Shown piece by piece: positions 1 through 8,711 of a stretch of DNA of 64,000 nt. The translations under genes and the position numbers were made by a program. The DNA comes from Elioraea sp. GTDB lineage: Bacteria > Pseudomonadota > Alphaproteobacteria > Acetobacterales > Acetobacteraceae. The stretch's first letter is position 1, and each line of letters starts with the position of its first letter. The notes under the pieces were generated by a model. That model was not told the origin of the DNA, did no database searches, and worked only from the letters and a program-made list of their open reading frames with translations. Location of the stretch: the NCBI RefSeq assembly GCF_022842375.1, contig NZ_JALHPR010000009.1:82719-146718 (forward strand). Reading direction: 5' to 3'.

Positions 1-1
1 G

Positions 2-451
2 CCGGTGGCGGAGACGCTGCTGCACTATGCCGCCCGCGCCCAGCATGTCGCTCGGGTGATCGCACCCGCGCTCGCGCGCGGTGCCTGGGTGATCTCTGAT
101 CGTTTCGCCGACAGCACGGCCGTGTACCAGGGTGCGGGTCAGGGGGTGGCGGCCGCGACGATCCGCGCGATCGATGCCGCATCCCTCGCCGGGTTCGCGC
201 CCGACCTGACGCTGATCCTCGACATCCCTGTCGCCGATGGCCTCGCGCGCGCCGCCGCGCGCGCCGATACGAACCGCTACGAGCGGTTCGATGCCGCCTT
301 CCATGGCCGCATCCGCGAGGGGTTCCTTGCCATCGCGCGCGCCGAGCCCGGGCGCTGCGCGGTGATCGATGCCACGCGCCCGCTCGATGACGTCGCACGC
401 GCGATCGGCGAGGCGGTCGGCGCGCGGCTTGGCGTCACGCTCCCGGCATGA
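2..451 (+). CDS. tmk: Thymidylate kinase, 5' part cut by window edge
   Basis: C-terminal roughly 150 residues of dTMP kinase, which phosphorylates dTMP to dTDP in the cytoplasm. The N-terminal P-loop lies before base 1. Visible family features are AARAQHV, the DR motif in ISDRFADST, the YQGAGQGV segment, and the LILDIPV strand followed by an arginine-rich lid (ARAAARADTNRYE). The stop overlaps the holB start as ATGA, so the two are probably translated together; tmk-holB-metG-tatD is a common bacterial order. The first in-frame start-like codon is GTG at 5, but the family length (about 205-215 aa) shows that the true start is outside the window. Confidence 0.95.
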   Translation, partial: PVAETLLHYAARAQHVARVIAPALARGAWVISDRFADSTAVYQGAGQGVAAATIRAIDAASLAGFAPDLTLILDIPVADGLARAAARADTNRYERFDAAFHGRIREGFLAIARAEPGRCAVIDATRPLDDVARAIGEAVGARLGVTLPA

Positions 452-1464
452 CGCCAGCAGAGGAGACCACGCTGCTCGGCCATGGCGGGGCGGCAGAGGC
501 CTTCGCCGCTGCCTGGGGCACCGGGCGGCTGCATCATGCGTGGCTGATCGGCGGGCCGCCGGGTATCGGCAAGGCGACGCTCGCATTCCGCGCGGCACGC
601 TGGGTTCTTGCCGGCGGGCCGGCATCGGCGGAACCACTCGGCCTTCCTGCCAACCATTCCGTCGCGCGCAAGGTCGCGCATGGCAGCCACCCCGACCTCC
701 GCGTCGTCACCCGCGCCGAGAACGCCAAGACCGGCCGCCTCTACAGCGAGATCAGGGTCGACGACATCCGCGCGATGACGGAGTTCCTGCGCCTGACCGG
801 GGCCGAGAGCCCCTGGCGCGTGGCGATCGTCGACCCGGCGGACGAACTCTCGACCGAGGCGGCCAACGCGCTTCTGAAGATCCTTGAAGAGCCTCCCGCC
901 CGCGCGCTGATCCTGCTGGTCGCGCATGCGCCCGCCAGGCTGCTGCCGACGATCAGGAGCCGTTGCCGGCGGCTGATGGTGAAGCCGCTCGCGACCGCCG
1001 ATGTCGCCTCCCTCATGGCGCGTCTCGCCCCGGCCCTGCCGCCGGCTGAGGCAGAGGCGGCGGCCGCTCTCTCCGGCGGGTCGATCGGCCGTGCGCTCGC
1101 GCTGGCAGAGGGCGGGGCGGCGGAGCTGTCGGCCGCCCTCACGCGGGTGTTCCAGGGCCTTCCCGGGCTCGACCAGGCCTCTGCCCATGCGCTGGCCGAC
1201 AGGCTGGCGAGGCCGGGATCGGAGGAGGGGTTCGCGCTCTTCCTCGCCCTGCTCCGCGACAGGATCGCTGCGCTTGCAAAGGCGGCAGCGACCGGCCGGG
1301 CGGATGCGATCGCCCGGCTTCGCCCGCTTGAAGAGTGGGGAACGCTATGGGAGAAGGTCGGGCGCATGGCGCGCCTTGCCGACGCGCTGAACCTCGATCG
1401 CAAGCAGGCTGTGCTCTCGGTTCTCCAGGCGCTTCGGCCAGGTGCGGCGCTCGACGCGCCCTGA
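448..1464 (+). CDS. holB: DNA polymerase III delta' subunit
   Basis: Clamp-loader subunit of 338 aa, cytoplasmic, working with DnaX and HolA to load the beta clamp. The protein carries a P-loop-like GGPPGIGK at residues 35-42, the segment ALLKILEEPP typical of delta'/gamma AAA+ modules, and the sensor-like SRC motif at 171-173 (PTIRSRCRR). The C-terminal collar domain follows, with an ALFLALLRDR helix. The start overlaps the tmk stop by four bases, and metG follows after a 33-base gap. No truncation is visible. Confidence 0.95.
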   Translation: MTPAEETTLLGHGGAAEAFAAAWGTGRLHHAWLIGGPPGIGKATLAFRAARWVLAGGPASAEPLGLPANHSVARKVAHGSHPDLRVVTRAENAKTGRLYSEIRVDDIRAMTEFLRLTGAESPWRVAIVDPADELSTEAANALLKILEEPPARALILLVAHAPARLLPTIRSRCRRLMVKPLATADVASLMARLAPALPPAEAEAAAALSGGSIGRALALAEGGAAELSAALTRVFQGLPGLDQASAHALADRLARPGSEEGFALFLALLRDRIAALAKAAATGRADAIARLRPLEEWGTLWEKVGRMARLADALNLDRKQAVLSVLQALRPGAALDAP

Positions 1465-1497
1465 GATGAAGGGCGCGGAGATGAGCAGCCAGGAAGA

Positions 1498-3042
1498 ATG
1501 ATGCAGAACCAGCGCTATTACGTCACGACGCCGATCTACTACGTCAACGACGTTCCCCATATCGGCCATGCCTACACGACGCTCGCAGCCGATGTGCTGG
1601 CGCGGTTCATGCGGCTCGACGGGCGAGACGTGTTCTTCCTCACCGGCACCGACGAGCATGGCCAGAAGGTCGAGAAGGCAGCCGCCGCGCGGGGCATGGA
1701 ACCCAAGCCCTTCACCGACGAGGTGAGCGCCAATTTCCGCGGCCTCGCCGAGGCGATGGGGTTCTCCAACGACGATTTCATCCGTACGACCGAGCCGCGG
1801 CACTACCGCGCCTGCGAGGAGTTGTGGCGCCGCATCGTGGCCGCCGGCGATCTCTATCTCGGCGACTATGGCGGCTGGTACGCCGTGCGCGACGAGGCGT
1901 TCTATCGCGAGAGCGAGACAACGGTGGGCGACGACGGGGTCCGCCTTGCTCCGACTGGCGCGCCGGTGGAGTGGGTGAAGGAGCCGTCATGGTTCTTCCG
2001 CCTCTCCGCTTGGCAGGAGCGTCTGCTCGCCTTCTACGAGGCCAACCCAGACTTCATCGCCCCGGAGAGCCGGCGCAACGAGGTGCTGTCGTTCGTCCGC
2101 TCCGGCCTCGAGGACCTGTCGGTCAGCCGCACCAGCTTCGGCTGGGGCGTGCCGGTGCCCGAGAGCCCCGGCCACGTGATGTATGTCTGGCTCGATGCGC
2201 TGACGAACTACGTCACCGCCACCGGCTGGCCTGACGGGAATACCGCACGGTCAGGCTTCTGGCCGGCAGACCTCCACCTCGTCGGCAAGGACATCCTCCG
2301 CTTCCACGCCGTCTACTGGCCCGCCTTCCTGATGAGCGCCGGCCTTGCCCCGCCGAAGCGCGTGTTCGCCCATGGGTGGTGGACGGTCGAGGGGCAGAAG
2401 ATGTCGAAGTCCCTCGGCAACGTGGTCGACCCGCATGCGGTGATCGCCGAGTTCGGGCGCGACGCGTTCCGCTTCTTCCTGCTGCGCGAGATCCATTTCG
2501 GCGCCGATGGCGACTTCTCCCGCCGGGGGATGCTGCGGCGGCTGAACGTCGACCTCGCCAATGAGTTCGGCAACCTCGCCCAGCGCACGCTCGGCTTCAT
2601 CGCGCGCAACTGCGGCGGCATGCTGCCGGCCCCGGGGCCGCTCTCGGCCGATGACCGGGCGCTGCTCGACGCCGCCGCCGCGCTGCTCCCGACGCTGCGG
2701 GCCGAGATTGGGCGCCAGGCCTTCCACGCGGCGCTGGAGGCCGTGTGGTCGGTGATCCGCGACGCCAACGCCTATATCGACCGCGAGGCGCCCTGGACGC
2801 TGCGCAAGACCGACCAGGTGCGCATGGGCACGGTGCTGTGGACGCTGGTCGAGCTCCTCCGTCGGCTGGCCATCCTGCTCCAGCCGGTGATGCCGGAGAC
2901 GATGGCAAAGCTGCTCGACCAGCTCGCCATCACCGACCGGAGCTTCGCCTCGCTCGCGGTGCCGATGGAGGGCGAGGTCGCGCTGCCGGCGCCGAGCCCG
3001 CTGTTCCGCAAGATCGACGACGCGGCCGGGCAGGGGGGCTGA
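1498..3042 (+). CDS. metG: Methionine--tRNA ligase
   Basis: Class I aminoacyl-tRNA synthetase of 514 aa that charges tRNA-Met. The HIGH signature is at residues 21-24 (VPHIGHAYTT) and KMSKS at 301-305 (GQKMSKSLGNV). It is the short form: I see no Cys4 zinc knuckle in the connective peptide and no C-terminal tRNA-binding domain like that of E. coli MetG, which is usual for alphaproteobacterial enzymes. Two adjacent ATG codons make the start uncertain by one residue. The stop TGA overlaps the tatD ATG (TGATG), indicating coupling. Confidence 0.97.
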   Translation: MMQNQRYYVTTPIYYVNDVPHIGHAYTTLAADVLARFMRLDGRDVFFLTGTDEHGQKVEKAAAARGMEPKPFTDEVSANFRGLAEAMGFSNDDFIRTTEPRHYRACEELWRRIVAAGDLYLGDYGGWYAVRDEAFYRESETTVGDDGVRLAPTGAPVEWVKEPSWFFRLSAWQERLLAFYEANPDFIAPESRRNEVLSFVRSGLEDLSVSRTSFGWGVPVPESPGHVMYVWLDALTNYVTATGWPDGNTARSGFWPADLHLVGKDILRFHAVYWPAFLMSAGLAPPKRVFAHGWWTVEGQKMSKSLGNVVDPHAVIAEFGRDAFRFFLLREIHFGADGDFSRRGMLRRLNVDLANEFGNLAQRTLGFIARNCGGMLPAPGPLSADDRALLDAAAALLPTLRAEIGRQAFHAALEAVWSVIRDANAYIDREAPWTLRKTDQVRMGTVLWTLVELLRRLAILLQPVMPETMAKLLDQLAITDRSFASLAVPMEGEVALPAPSPLFRKIDDAAGQGG

Positions 3043-3830
3043 TGCTGATCGACAGCCACTGCCATCTCGACCATTGGGAAGAGGCGGAGCGTCCCGGCCT
3101 GATCGCGCGCGCGGGTGAAGCCGGCGTGGGCACGCTGATCACCATCGGCGTGCGGATGCGCCAGGCGGCGCTGCTGAAATCGATCGCCGAGGCGTTCCCG
3201 AACGTGTGGTGCACGGTGGGCATCCACCCGCACAACGCCGGCGAGGAGCCTGTGCCGGAGGTGGCCGATCTCGTGGCGTTGGCCGATCACCCGCGCGTCG
3301 TCGGCATCGGCGAAAGCGGGCTCGACTACCACTATGACAAGGCGCCACGGGACGTTGCGGCTGAAAGTTTCCGCAGCCACATCCGTGCCGCACGCGAAAC
3401 GGGCCTGCCGCTCGTCGTCCATGCACGTGACGCTGATGCCGATATCTCGCGGATATTGCAGGAAGAGCATGACCGGGGAGGGGCCTTCCCATTCCTATTG
3501 CACTGCTTCAGTTCCGGCCGCCAGCTCGCTGAGGATGCGGTAAAGATTGGCGGTCATGTCAGCTTCTCCGGCATCATTACCTTCCGCCGGTCCGACGACC
3601 TCCGCGCACTCGCCCGCGACCTGCCGGAGGATCGGCTTCTGGTCGAGACCGATGCGCCGTACCTCGCACCCGAGCCCTGGCGCGGCAAGCGCTGCGAGCC
3701 GGCCATGGTGGCGCAGACCGCCAAGGCACTCGCTTCCGTGCGTGGCCTCACCATGCCGGCGCTGGCCGACCTGACGGCCGCCAACACGCAGCGGCTGTTC
3801 AGCCGGCTTCGGGTCGCAGAGGCGGCGTGA
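3042..3830 (+). CDS. TatD-family metal-dependent hydrolase
   Basis: A 262-aa TIM-barrel deoxyribonuclease-like hydrolase. The N-terminal DSHCHLD gives the metal ligands His6 and His8, GIGESGLDYHYD gives Glu91, and LLHCFS and VETDAPYLAPEP are later family motifs. The open frame extends upstream inside metG, but the ATG at 3042 overlapping the metG stop gives the canonical MLIDSHCH start. The gene between metG and a PhnP-like hydrolase is a conserved position. TatD proteins act as 3'-5' exonucleases or D-aminoacyl hydrolases; the exact substrate here is not shown by sequence. Confidence 0.93.
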   Translation: MLIDSHCHLDHWEEAERPGLIARAGEAGVGTLITIGVRMRQAALLKSIAEAFPNVWCTVGIHPHNAGEEPVPEVADLVALADHPRVVGIGESGLDYHYDKAPRDVAAESFRSHIRAARETGLPLVVHARDADADISRILQEEHDRGGAFPFLLHCFSSGRQLAEDAVKIGGHVSFSGIITFRRSDDLRALARDLPEDRLLVETDAPYLAPEPWRGKRCEPAMVAQTAKALASVRGLTMPALADLTAANTQRLFSRLRVAEAA

Positions 3831-4597
3831 AGGTCATCGTCCTTGGCTGCGGCAGCTCTGGCGGCGTGCCGCTCATCGGCGGCCGATGGGGCGCCTGCGA
3901 CCCGGCCGATCCGCGGAACCGGCGCAGCCGCGCCTCGGTGCTGGTCGAGATCGAGGGCAAGACCATCCTGATCGATACGCCGCCCGACATGCGAACCCAG
4001 CTCCTGGCGGCGGAGCGTTGGCGGATCGACGCGGTGCTCTACACCCATTCCCACGCCGACCACATCATGGGCCTCGACGACCTCCGCTCCATCAACCGCA
4101 TGAAGGGCGAGAGCCTTCCCGTGTTCGCCGACGCGCCGACCCTCACCGATCTCGCGAGGCGCTTCGACTATGCCTTTGCGCCGCTGAAACCCGGGGCCAG
4201 CTTCTACCGGCCGGTGCTGGTGCCGCACGAGATCGTTCCTGGCGCGCGGTTCGAGGCGGCCGGCATCGAGGTGCTTCCCATCAAGCAGGACCATGGCTTC
4301 ATGCCGAGCCTGGGCTTCCGCATCGGCGAGTTCGCGTATTCGACCGATGTGCTGGACCTCGACGAGACGGCGCTGGCAGCACTCGAGGGCGTGCGCACCT
4401 GGATCGTCGGCTGCTTCCAGGAGCAGCCGCACGTGACGCACGCGCATCTTGCGCGCGTGTTCGCCTGGGTCGCGCGCCTGAAGCCCGCGCGCACGGTGCT
4501 GACCCACATGGGCGAGAGCTTCGACTATGCGACGCTCGCGGCAAAGCTTCCGCCTGGCGTCGAGCCTGGCTTCGACGGGCTGGTGCTGGACGCCTGA
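3827..4597 (+). CDS. MBL-fold metallo-hydrolase, PhnP-like
   Basis: A 256-aa metallo-beta-lactamase-fold hydrolase. The metal motif is THSHADHIMG, with His74, His76, Asp78 and His79; the N-terminus has GCGSSGGVPL and the C-terminus VLTHMGE. This arrangement fits the phosphoribosyl 1,2-cyclic phosphodiesterase (PhnP) type, but no phn operon is nearby. It sits in the common metG-tatD-MBL array, so a general housekeeping phosphodiesterase role is as likely. It starts with GTG overlapping the tatD TGA. The downstream gap before mazG holds the only AT-richer stretch nearby. Confidence 0.9.
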   Translation: MKVIVLGCGSSGGVPLIGGRWGACDPADPRNRRSRASVLVEIEGKTILIDTPPDMRTQLLAAERWRIDAVLYTHSHADHIMGLDDLRSINRMKGESLPVFADAPTLTDLARRFDYAFAPLKPGASFYRPVLVPHEIVPGARFEAAGIEVLPIKQDHGFMPSLGFRIGEFAYSTDVLDLDETALAALEGVRTWIVGCFQEQPHVTHAHLARVFAWVARLKPARTVLTHMGESFDYATLAAKLPPGVEPGFDGLVLDA

Positions 4598-4688
4598 GTG
4601 CCGCCTCGGACAGTATCCGTATTTTCCATAATCATGATTAGCGGACATTTGGAGCGCTGTGAACAGGCCTGGCCGGGAGGAACGCCGC

Positions 4689-5501
4689 ATGGACAACGAC
4701 ACACCGGAAGCCGCCGCCGAACTCGGCCGCCTCCTCCGCGTCATGGCCGCGCTGCGCGACCCGGCGACGGGCTGCCCCTGGGACCGTGAACAGGGCTTCG
4801 ACACGATCGCGCCCTACACGATCGAGGAAGCCTACGAGGTGGCCGACGCGATCGCCCGGCGCGACTGGCCTGCGATCGAGGACGAACTCGGCGACCTGCT
4901 GTTCCAGGTTGTCTACTACGCGCAGATGGGCGCGGAGGATGGGCGGTTCGACTTCGCCGCGATCGCCCGCGGCATCGCCGACAAGATGATCCGCCGCCAC
5001 CCGCACGTGTTCGGCGCCGAAAGCCGCGAGACCTCGGCCGAGCAGAACCACGCCTGGGAGGCGCAGAAGGCCACCGAGCGCGCCGCGAAGGCAGAGACGG
5101 GCGTTCTCGCGGGCCTTCCCATCGCCCTCCCCGCGCTGACGCGTGCCGCCAAGCTGACCCGCCGTGCCGCGCGCGTCGGCTTCGACTGGCCCGATGCGGA
5201 GGCCGTGCTCGACAAGCTCGCCGAGGAGACCACCGAGCTTCGCGCCGAGCTCGCCGCTCCTGCGCAGGACCGCGCGAGGCTGGCCGACGAGATGGGCGAC
5301 ATGCTGTTCGTGCTCGCCAACCTCGCCCGCAAGCTCGACCTCGACCCAGAGGCGTGTCTCCGTGGCGCCAACGCCAAGTTCGAACGCCGCTTCGGCGCGA
5401 TCGAGCTGGGCCTCGCAGCCGAGGGCCGTACGCCGGCCGAGGCGACGCTCGATGAAATGGAAGCGCTGTGGCAGGCGGCGAAGGTGGCGGAGCGGGCATG
5501 A
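4689..5501 (+). CDS. mazG: Nucleoside triphosphate pyrophosphohydrolase MazG
   Basis: House-cleaning NTP pyrophosphatase of 270 aa that hydrolyses NTPs to NMP and PPi. It has two MazG repeats. The N-terminal one carries EEAYEVADAI and EDELGDLLFQV, the acidic EExxE/ExxD magnesium sites, and the C-terminal one carries ADEMGDMLFVLANLARKL. The ATG at 4689 is chosen because GGGAGGAA sits just upstream; an in-frame GTG at 4659 would add ten residues without family support. The stop overlaps the next gene as ATGA. In related genomes mazG often follows hflX; here it is separated from it. Confidence 0.95.
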   Translation: MDNDTPEAAAELGRLLRVMAALRDPATGCPWDREQGFDTIAPYTIEEAYEVADAIARRDWPAIEDELGDLLFQVVYYAQMGAEDGRFDFAAIARGIADKMIRRHPHVFGAESRETSAEQNHAWEAQKATERAAKAETGVLAGLPIALPALTRAAKLTRRAARVGFDWPDAEAVLDKLAEETTELRAELAAPAQDRARLADEMGDMLFVLANLARKLDLDPEACLRGANAKFERRFGAIELGLAAEGRTPAEATLDEMEALWQAAKVAERA

Positions 5502-6397
5502 GTCCCACTGCAGCGTTCGGCGTCTGGCCGACGCTCATCACCGTCTCCCTCGCCTGGGGCACGACGCTGCTCTGGGTGAAGCTTGCCGGCGCGACGCTCG
5601 CGCCCTTCCAGCTCACGTTCTGGCGCGGCGTGGCGGCCTTCGCAGCCCTCGGGCTCTTCATCGCCTGGCGTGGCAAATGGCCGCGCATGCGGCTGCGCGA
5701 CGTGCTCGTGCTCGGCACCACCAATGGCTGGCTGTCGAGCGCGCTGATGGCCTTCGCGCTCGGGCGGATCGACACGGCACCCGCCGCCCTCGTCGCTGCC
5801 TCGATGCCGCTGATCCTCTCCGTATTTTCCCACCTGTTCCTGCCGGGCGAGCGGATGACGCCGCGCGGGGTGATGGGCGTGGCACTCGGCTTCCTTGGCA
5901 TCGCGCTCGTGCTCGGGCCCGGCGTGCTCGCCTCCTCCTCCGGCTCCGCACTTGGGTTCGCCGCGATGCTGCTGGTCGCGACCGGCTATGCCACCGGCAC
6001 CACCTATGGCCGGCTGACACGCCCTCCCGATCCTGCCGGCACGGCGTTCGGGCAGCAGATCGTCTCGATCGTGATGTCGGCGATCCTCGCCTTCGCCACC
6101 GGCCAGGGCATTGCGCCGCCCGCCACGCCCGTGGCGGTAGGCGCGATCATGACCCTCGGCACGGTCGCGACGGCGCTGCCGATGGTCCTCTACTGGCGCC
6201 TGCTTGGCCGTGCGCCGGCCTCCGTGGCGGGCTTTGTCGACTACCTGATCCCGCTCTGGGCGACGATCATCGCCGTGACCGTGCTCGGCGAGACGCTGCA
6301 GCCGACGGCGCTGGCAGGCGGTGTGCTGGTGCTCGCCGGCATCGCGATCGCCACGCGGAAGGTCAAGCCGCCAAGGGTCAGCCCGGAAGCGGGATGA
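5498..6397 (+). CDS. DMT-superfamily (EamA) transporter
   Basis: A 299-aa inner-membrane protein with about ten hydrophobic helices arranged as two EamA repeats. The first repeat opens with SLAWGTTLLWVKLAGATLAPFQLTFWRG, broken here as SLAWGTTLL and FQLTFWRG; the second has VLYWRLLGRAPASVAGFVDYLIPLWA as VLYWRLLG and LIPLWA. Members export small metabolites or amino acids; the substrate cannot be read from sequence. The ATG overlaps the mazG stop. The 3' end overlaps the convergent pirin gene by 20 bases. Confidence 0.88.
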   Translation: MSPTAAFGVWPTLITVSLAWGTTLLWVKLAGATLAPFQLTFWRGVAAFAALGLFIAWRGKWPRMRLRDVLVLGTTNGWLSSALMAFALGRIDTAPAALVAASMPLILSVFSHLFLPGERMTPRGVMGVALGFLGIALVLGPGVLASSSGSALGFAAMLLVATGYATGTTYGRLTRPPDPAGTAFGQQIVSIVMSAILAFATGQGIAPPATPVAVGAIMTLGTVATALPMVLYWRLLGRAPASVAGFVDYLIPLWATIIAVTVLGETLQPTALAGGVLVLAGIAIATRKVKPPRVSPEAG

Positions 6398-7289
6398 ACT
6401 CGCTCTCGCCCGGCACGGCGGCGAAGCGGCCTGCCTGCCAATCGGCCTTCGCCTGCTCGATCCTCTCCTTCGAGGAGGAAACGAAGTTCCACCAGATATG
6501 GCGCGGCCCATCCATCACCGCCCCGCCGAGCACGAGCACGCGCGCAGGCGCGGTGGCGGCGAGCGTGATCGGATCGTCCTGGCGGAACACGAGGAGCCGG
6601 CCCTGGTCGTGGGTCGTGCCAGCGACGGCCACGCTGCCTTCGAGCACGTAGACCGCCCTTTCCTCCGTCTCGCGCGGCAGCGCCAGCCGGGCACCCTGCG
6701 CCAGCGTCACATCGGCATAGAGCGTGTCGGAGGCAGGGCGCACGGGGCTTGCCATCCCGAACGCCGCGCCGACGATCAGGCGGATGCCGATGCCCTCGCC
6801 CTGCCAGGACGGCAGCGCATCGGCAGCGTAATGATCGAAGCCGGGGTCACGCTCCTCCTGGTCCTTCGGCATCGCAATCCAGCTCTGGATTCCGTACAGC
6901 TTGTGGGGATGGGCGCGCACCGCCACGGGACTGCGCTCGCTGTGCGCGATCCCCTTCCCCGCCGTCATCCAGTTCACTGCGCCGGGCGTGATCTCCATCG
7001 CCGTGCCAAGGCTGTCGCGGTGCATCACCGCCCCCTCGAACAGATAGGTGATCGTTGCGAGACCGATATGAGGATGCGGGCGGACATCGACGCCCCTGCC
7101 CGTCATGAACTCCCCAGGGCCCATCTGGTCCCAGAAGATGAAGGGCCCGACCATCCGCCGCCCGACGGCGGGCAGTGCACGGCGCACCTCGAACCCGCCG
7201 ATGTCATGCGCGCGCGGCACCACCACGGTCTCGATCGCGCCATCGGGCGTCGCCGGGCAGTCAGGGTCGGAGGTCTTGTGCCAGCTCAT
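6378..7289 (-). CDS. Pirin family protein
   Basis: A 303-aa bicupin. The N-terminal cupin contains RPHPHIGLATITYLFEG and the following GAVNWMTAGKGIAHSER, which carry the His/Glu metal ligands of pirins. The C-terminal cupin includes YVLEGSVAVAG. Bacterial pirins (YhhW type) are iron proteins with quercetinase-like activity or regulatory roles; the physiological role here is unknown. It is transcribed leftward, alone, and tail-to-tail with the DMT exporter. Confidence 0.93.
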   Translation of the reverse strand: MSWHKTSDPDCPATPDGAIETVVVPRAHDIGGFEVRRALPAVGRRMVGPFIFWDQMGPGEFMTGRGVDVRPHPHIGLATITYLFEGAVMHRDSLGTAMEITPGAVNWMTAGKGIAHSERSPVAVRAHPHKLYGIQSWIAMPKDQEERDPGFDHYAADALPSWQGEGIGIRLIVGAAFGMASPVRPASDTLYADVTLAQGARLALPRETEERAVYVLEGSVAVAGTTHDQGRLLVFRQDDPITLAATAPARVLVLGGAVMDGPRHIWWNFVSSSKERIEQAKADWQAGRFAAVPGESEFIPLPG

Positions 7290-7332
7290 CGCGACCGCTC
7301 CTTCTCGTGCCGATCATGGTCATCGGCCACCG

Positions 7333-8133
7333 TCACGGCGCGAGCAGCGCCTCGCGGACTTCGTCCCACGAGGCGCGGTCGGGTGCAGCGATCAGCCCGC
7401 CGGCGTGGATCGCGCCAGTATAGGGCCTCCCGTCGAACAGCGCAGCGTATCCACCCGCCTCGCTGTGCAGCAGGAAGCCCGGCGCATGGTCCCACGGCAT
7501 CAGCTTCCAGTAGACGAGAACGTGGATCGGGCCTGACGCCGCCAGCCGCCACTCATGCGCCGCACAGCGCAACTCCCACCCTGCCCCGAACATCCCGAGG
7601 CGAGAACGCACGCGTGGGGCGAGGTCTCCCGGCAGGTACCGGTGGCTGACGGCAGCGCGCATGCTCGCCATCGGCGCGGCGGCAGCGACACGGAGGTCGT
7701 TGCGGCGGCCGTGCCGATCCTCCACCCATGCCCCCTCGCCCCTAAGCGCGATCGCGGTGTCGTGCATCACCGGGTCATGCACCCAGGCAGCGACCGGCTC
7801 GCCGTGATGCAGGAGTGCCAGCATCGTGCCGAACAGCGGCAGGCCGGAGGCGAAATTGGCCGTGCCGTCGACCGGGTCGAGAACGAAGCACCACTCGGCG
7901 GTGCCGGTGGCCGCCAGCAGCGAGGGGTCGGCCGAGGCAGCCTCCTCCCCGACCACGGCGATGCCGGGACAGTGCCGTGCGAGGGCCGCGACGATCGCGC
8001 GCTCGCACGCCACGTCGGCGTCCGTCACCAGGTCCTGCGGGCCGGACTTCGTGCGCACCGCACCTGAGGCAAGGTTGCGGAAGCGCGGCATCACCTCCGT
8101 GACGGCTGCCTCGGCCAGGGCGGCGGCGATCAT
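7333..8133 (-). CDS. Inositol monophosphatase family protein
   Basis: A 266-aa Mg2+/Li+-type phosphatase. Motifs in order are VVGEEAA (Glu pair), DPVDGTANFASG (the DPxDGT metal site) and WDHAPGFLLHSEAGG, the C-terminal WDxAxG motif. Family members hydrolyse inositol phosphate, histidinol phosphate (HisN) or 3'-phosphoadenosine phosphate; the sequence alone does not decide which. The ATG at 8133 is chosen, just downstream of the groES stop at 8166; the open frame runs back into groES, so a non-ATG start overlapping that stop is possible. It is probably co-transcribed with groES. Confidence 0.88.
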   Translation of the reverse strand: MIAAALAEAAVTEVMPRFRNLASGAVRTKSGPQDLVTDADVACERAIVAALARHCPGIAVVGEEAASADPSLLAATGTAEWCFVLDPVDGTANFASGLPLFGTMLALLHHGEPVAAWVHDPVMHDTAIALRGEGAWVEDRHGRRNDLRVAAAAPMASMRAAVSHRYLPGDLAPRVRSRLGMFGAGWELRCAAHEWRLAASGPIHVLVYWKLMPWDHAPGFLLHSEAGGYAALFDGRPYTGAIHAGGLIAAPDRASWDEVREALLAP

Positions 8134-8165
8134 CGTCGCCGCCGCGGCCGTTGGAACGGGGTGGG

Positions 8166-8459
8166 TCAGCCCTCGATCCCCAGCACGTCGCTTTCCTTCA
8201 TGATCACGCGGTCCTTGCCGTCGAGCTTCACTTCGGTGCCGGACCATTTCCCATAGAGAACGGTGTCGCCCACCTTCACGTCGAGCTTCATCAGGCGCCC
8301 ATCCTCCGCCCGCGCGCCGGGGCCGACGGCGAGCACCTTGCCGCGCGTCGGCTTCTCGCCTGCGGTCTCGGGGATGATGATCCCGCCCTTGGACTTGGTC
8401 TCGGCGGCGATCGGCTCGACCAGGACGCGGTCACCGAGCGGGCGGAACTTCGACGGCAT
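8166..8459 (-). CDS. groES: Co-chaperonin GroES (standalone)
   Basis: Ten-kDa co-chaperonin of 97 aa that caps GroEL. It has the family start [13 protein letters not shown], the mobile loop [17 protein letters not shown], and the [16 protein letters not shown] strand. It is full length. AGGAG sits upstream of the ATG. The usual downstream partner groEL is absent: the next gene is an inositol monophosphatase-family enzyme. This is therefore either an extra groES copy or one separated from groEL. I saw no CIRCE inverted repeat in the 250-base upstream gap. Confidence 0.93.
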   Translation of the reverse strand: MPSKFRPLGDRVLVEPIAAETKSKGGIIIPETAGEKPTRGKVLAVGPGARAEDGRLMKLDVKVGDTVLYGKWSGTEVKLDGKDRVIMKESDVLGIEG

Positions 8460-8711
8460 CGTTGTCTCCTGAAAGTGAATGGCCTGATGGATTGATGGCG
8501 ACGGATGGCAACAGGAAGCCGCGCGTCAGTCAACCGCAAGCGGGGCGCTTCATGGGCGGCAGGCGCGGGGAACCTGCGCGGCTGGACCTGGGCCATCCCA
8601 GGGGATAGAGACACCCATCGGTGGATGGCGGAATGCGCTGTCTGCGATGCGGCATGCCATGCCGTCCCTGGCCCTGAGCGGGTCGTTCTCGATTGCAAGG
8701 GTTGATGGTGC

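Noticed and set aside
8460..8711. CIRCE/HrcA operator before groES
   Set aside because: No TTAGCACTC-N9-GAGTGCTAA-like repeat could be found in the 252-base gap.
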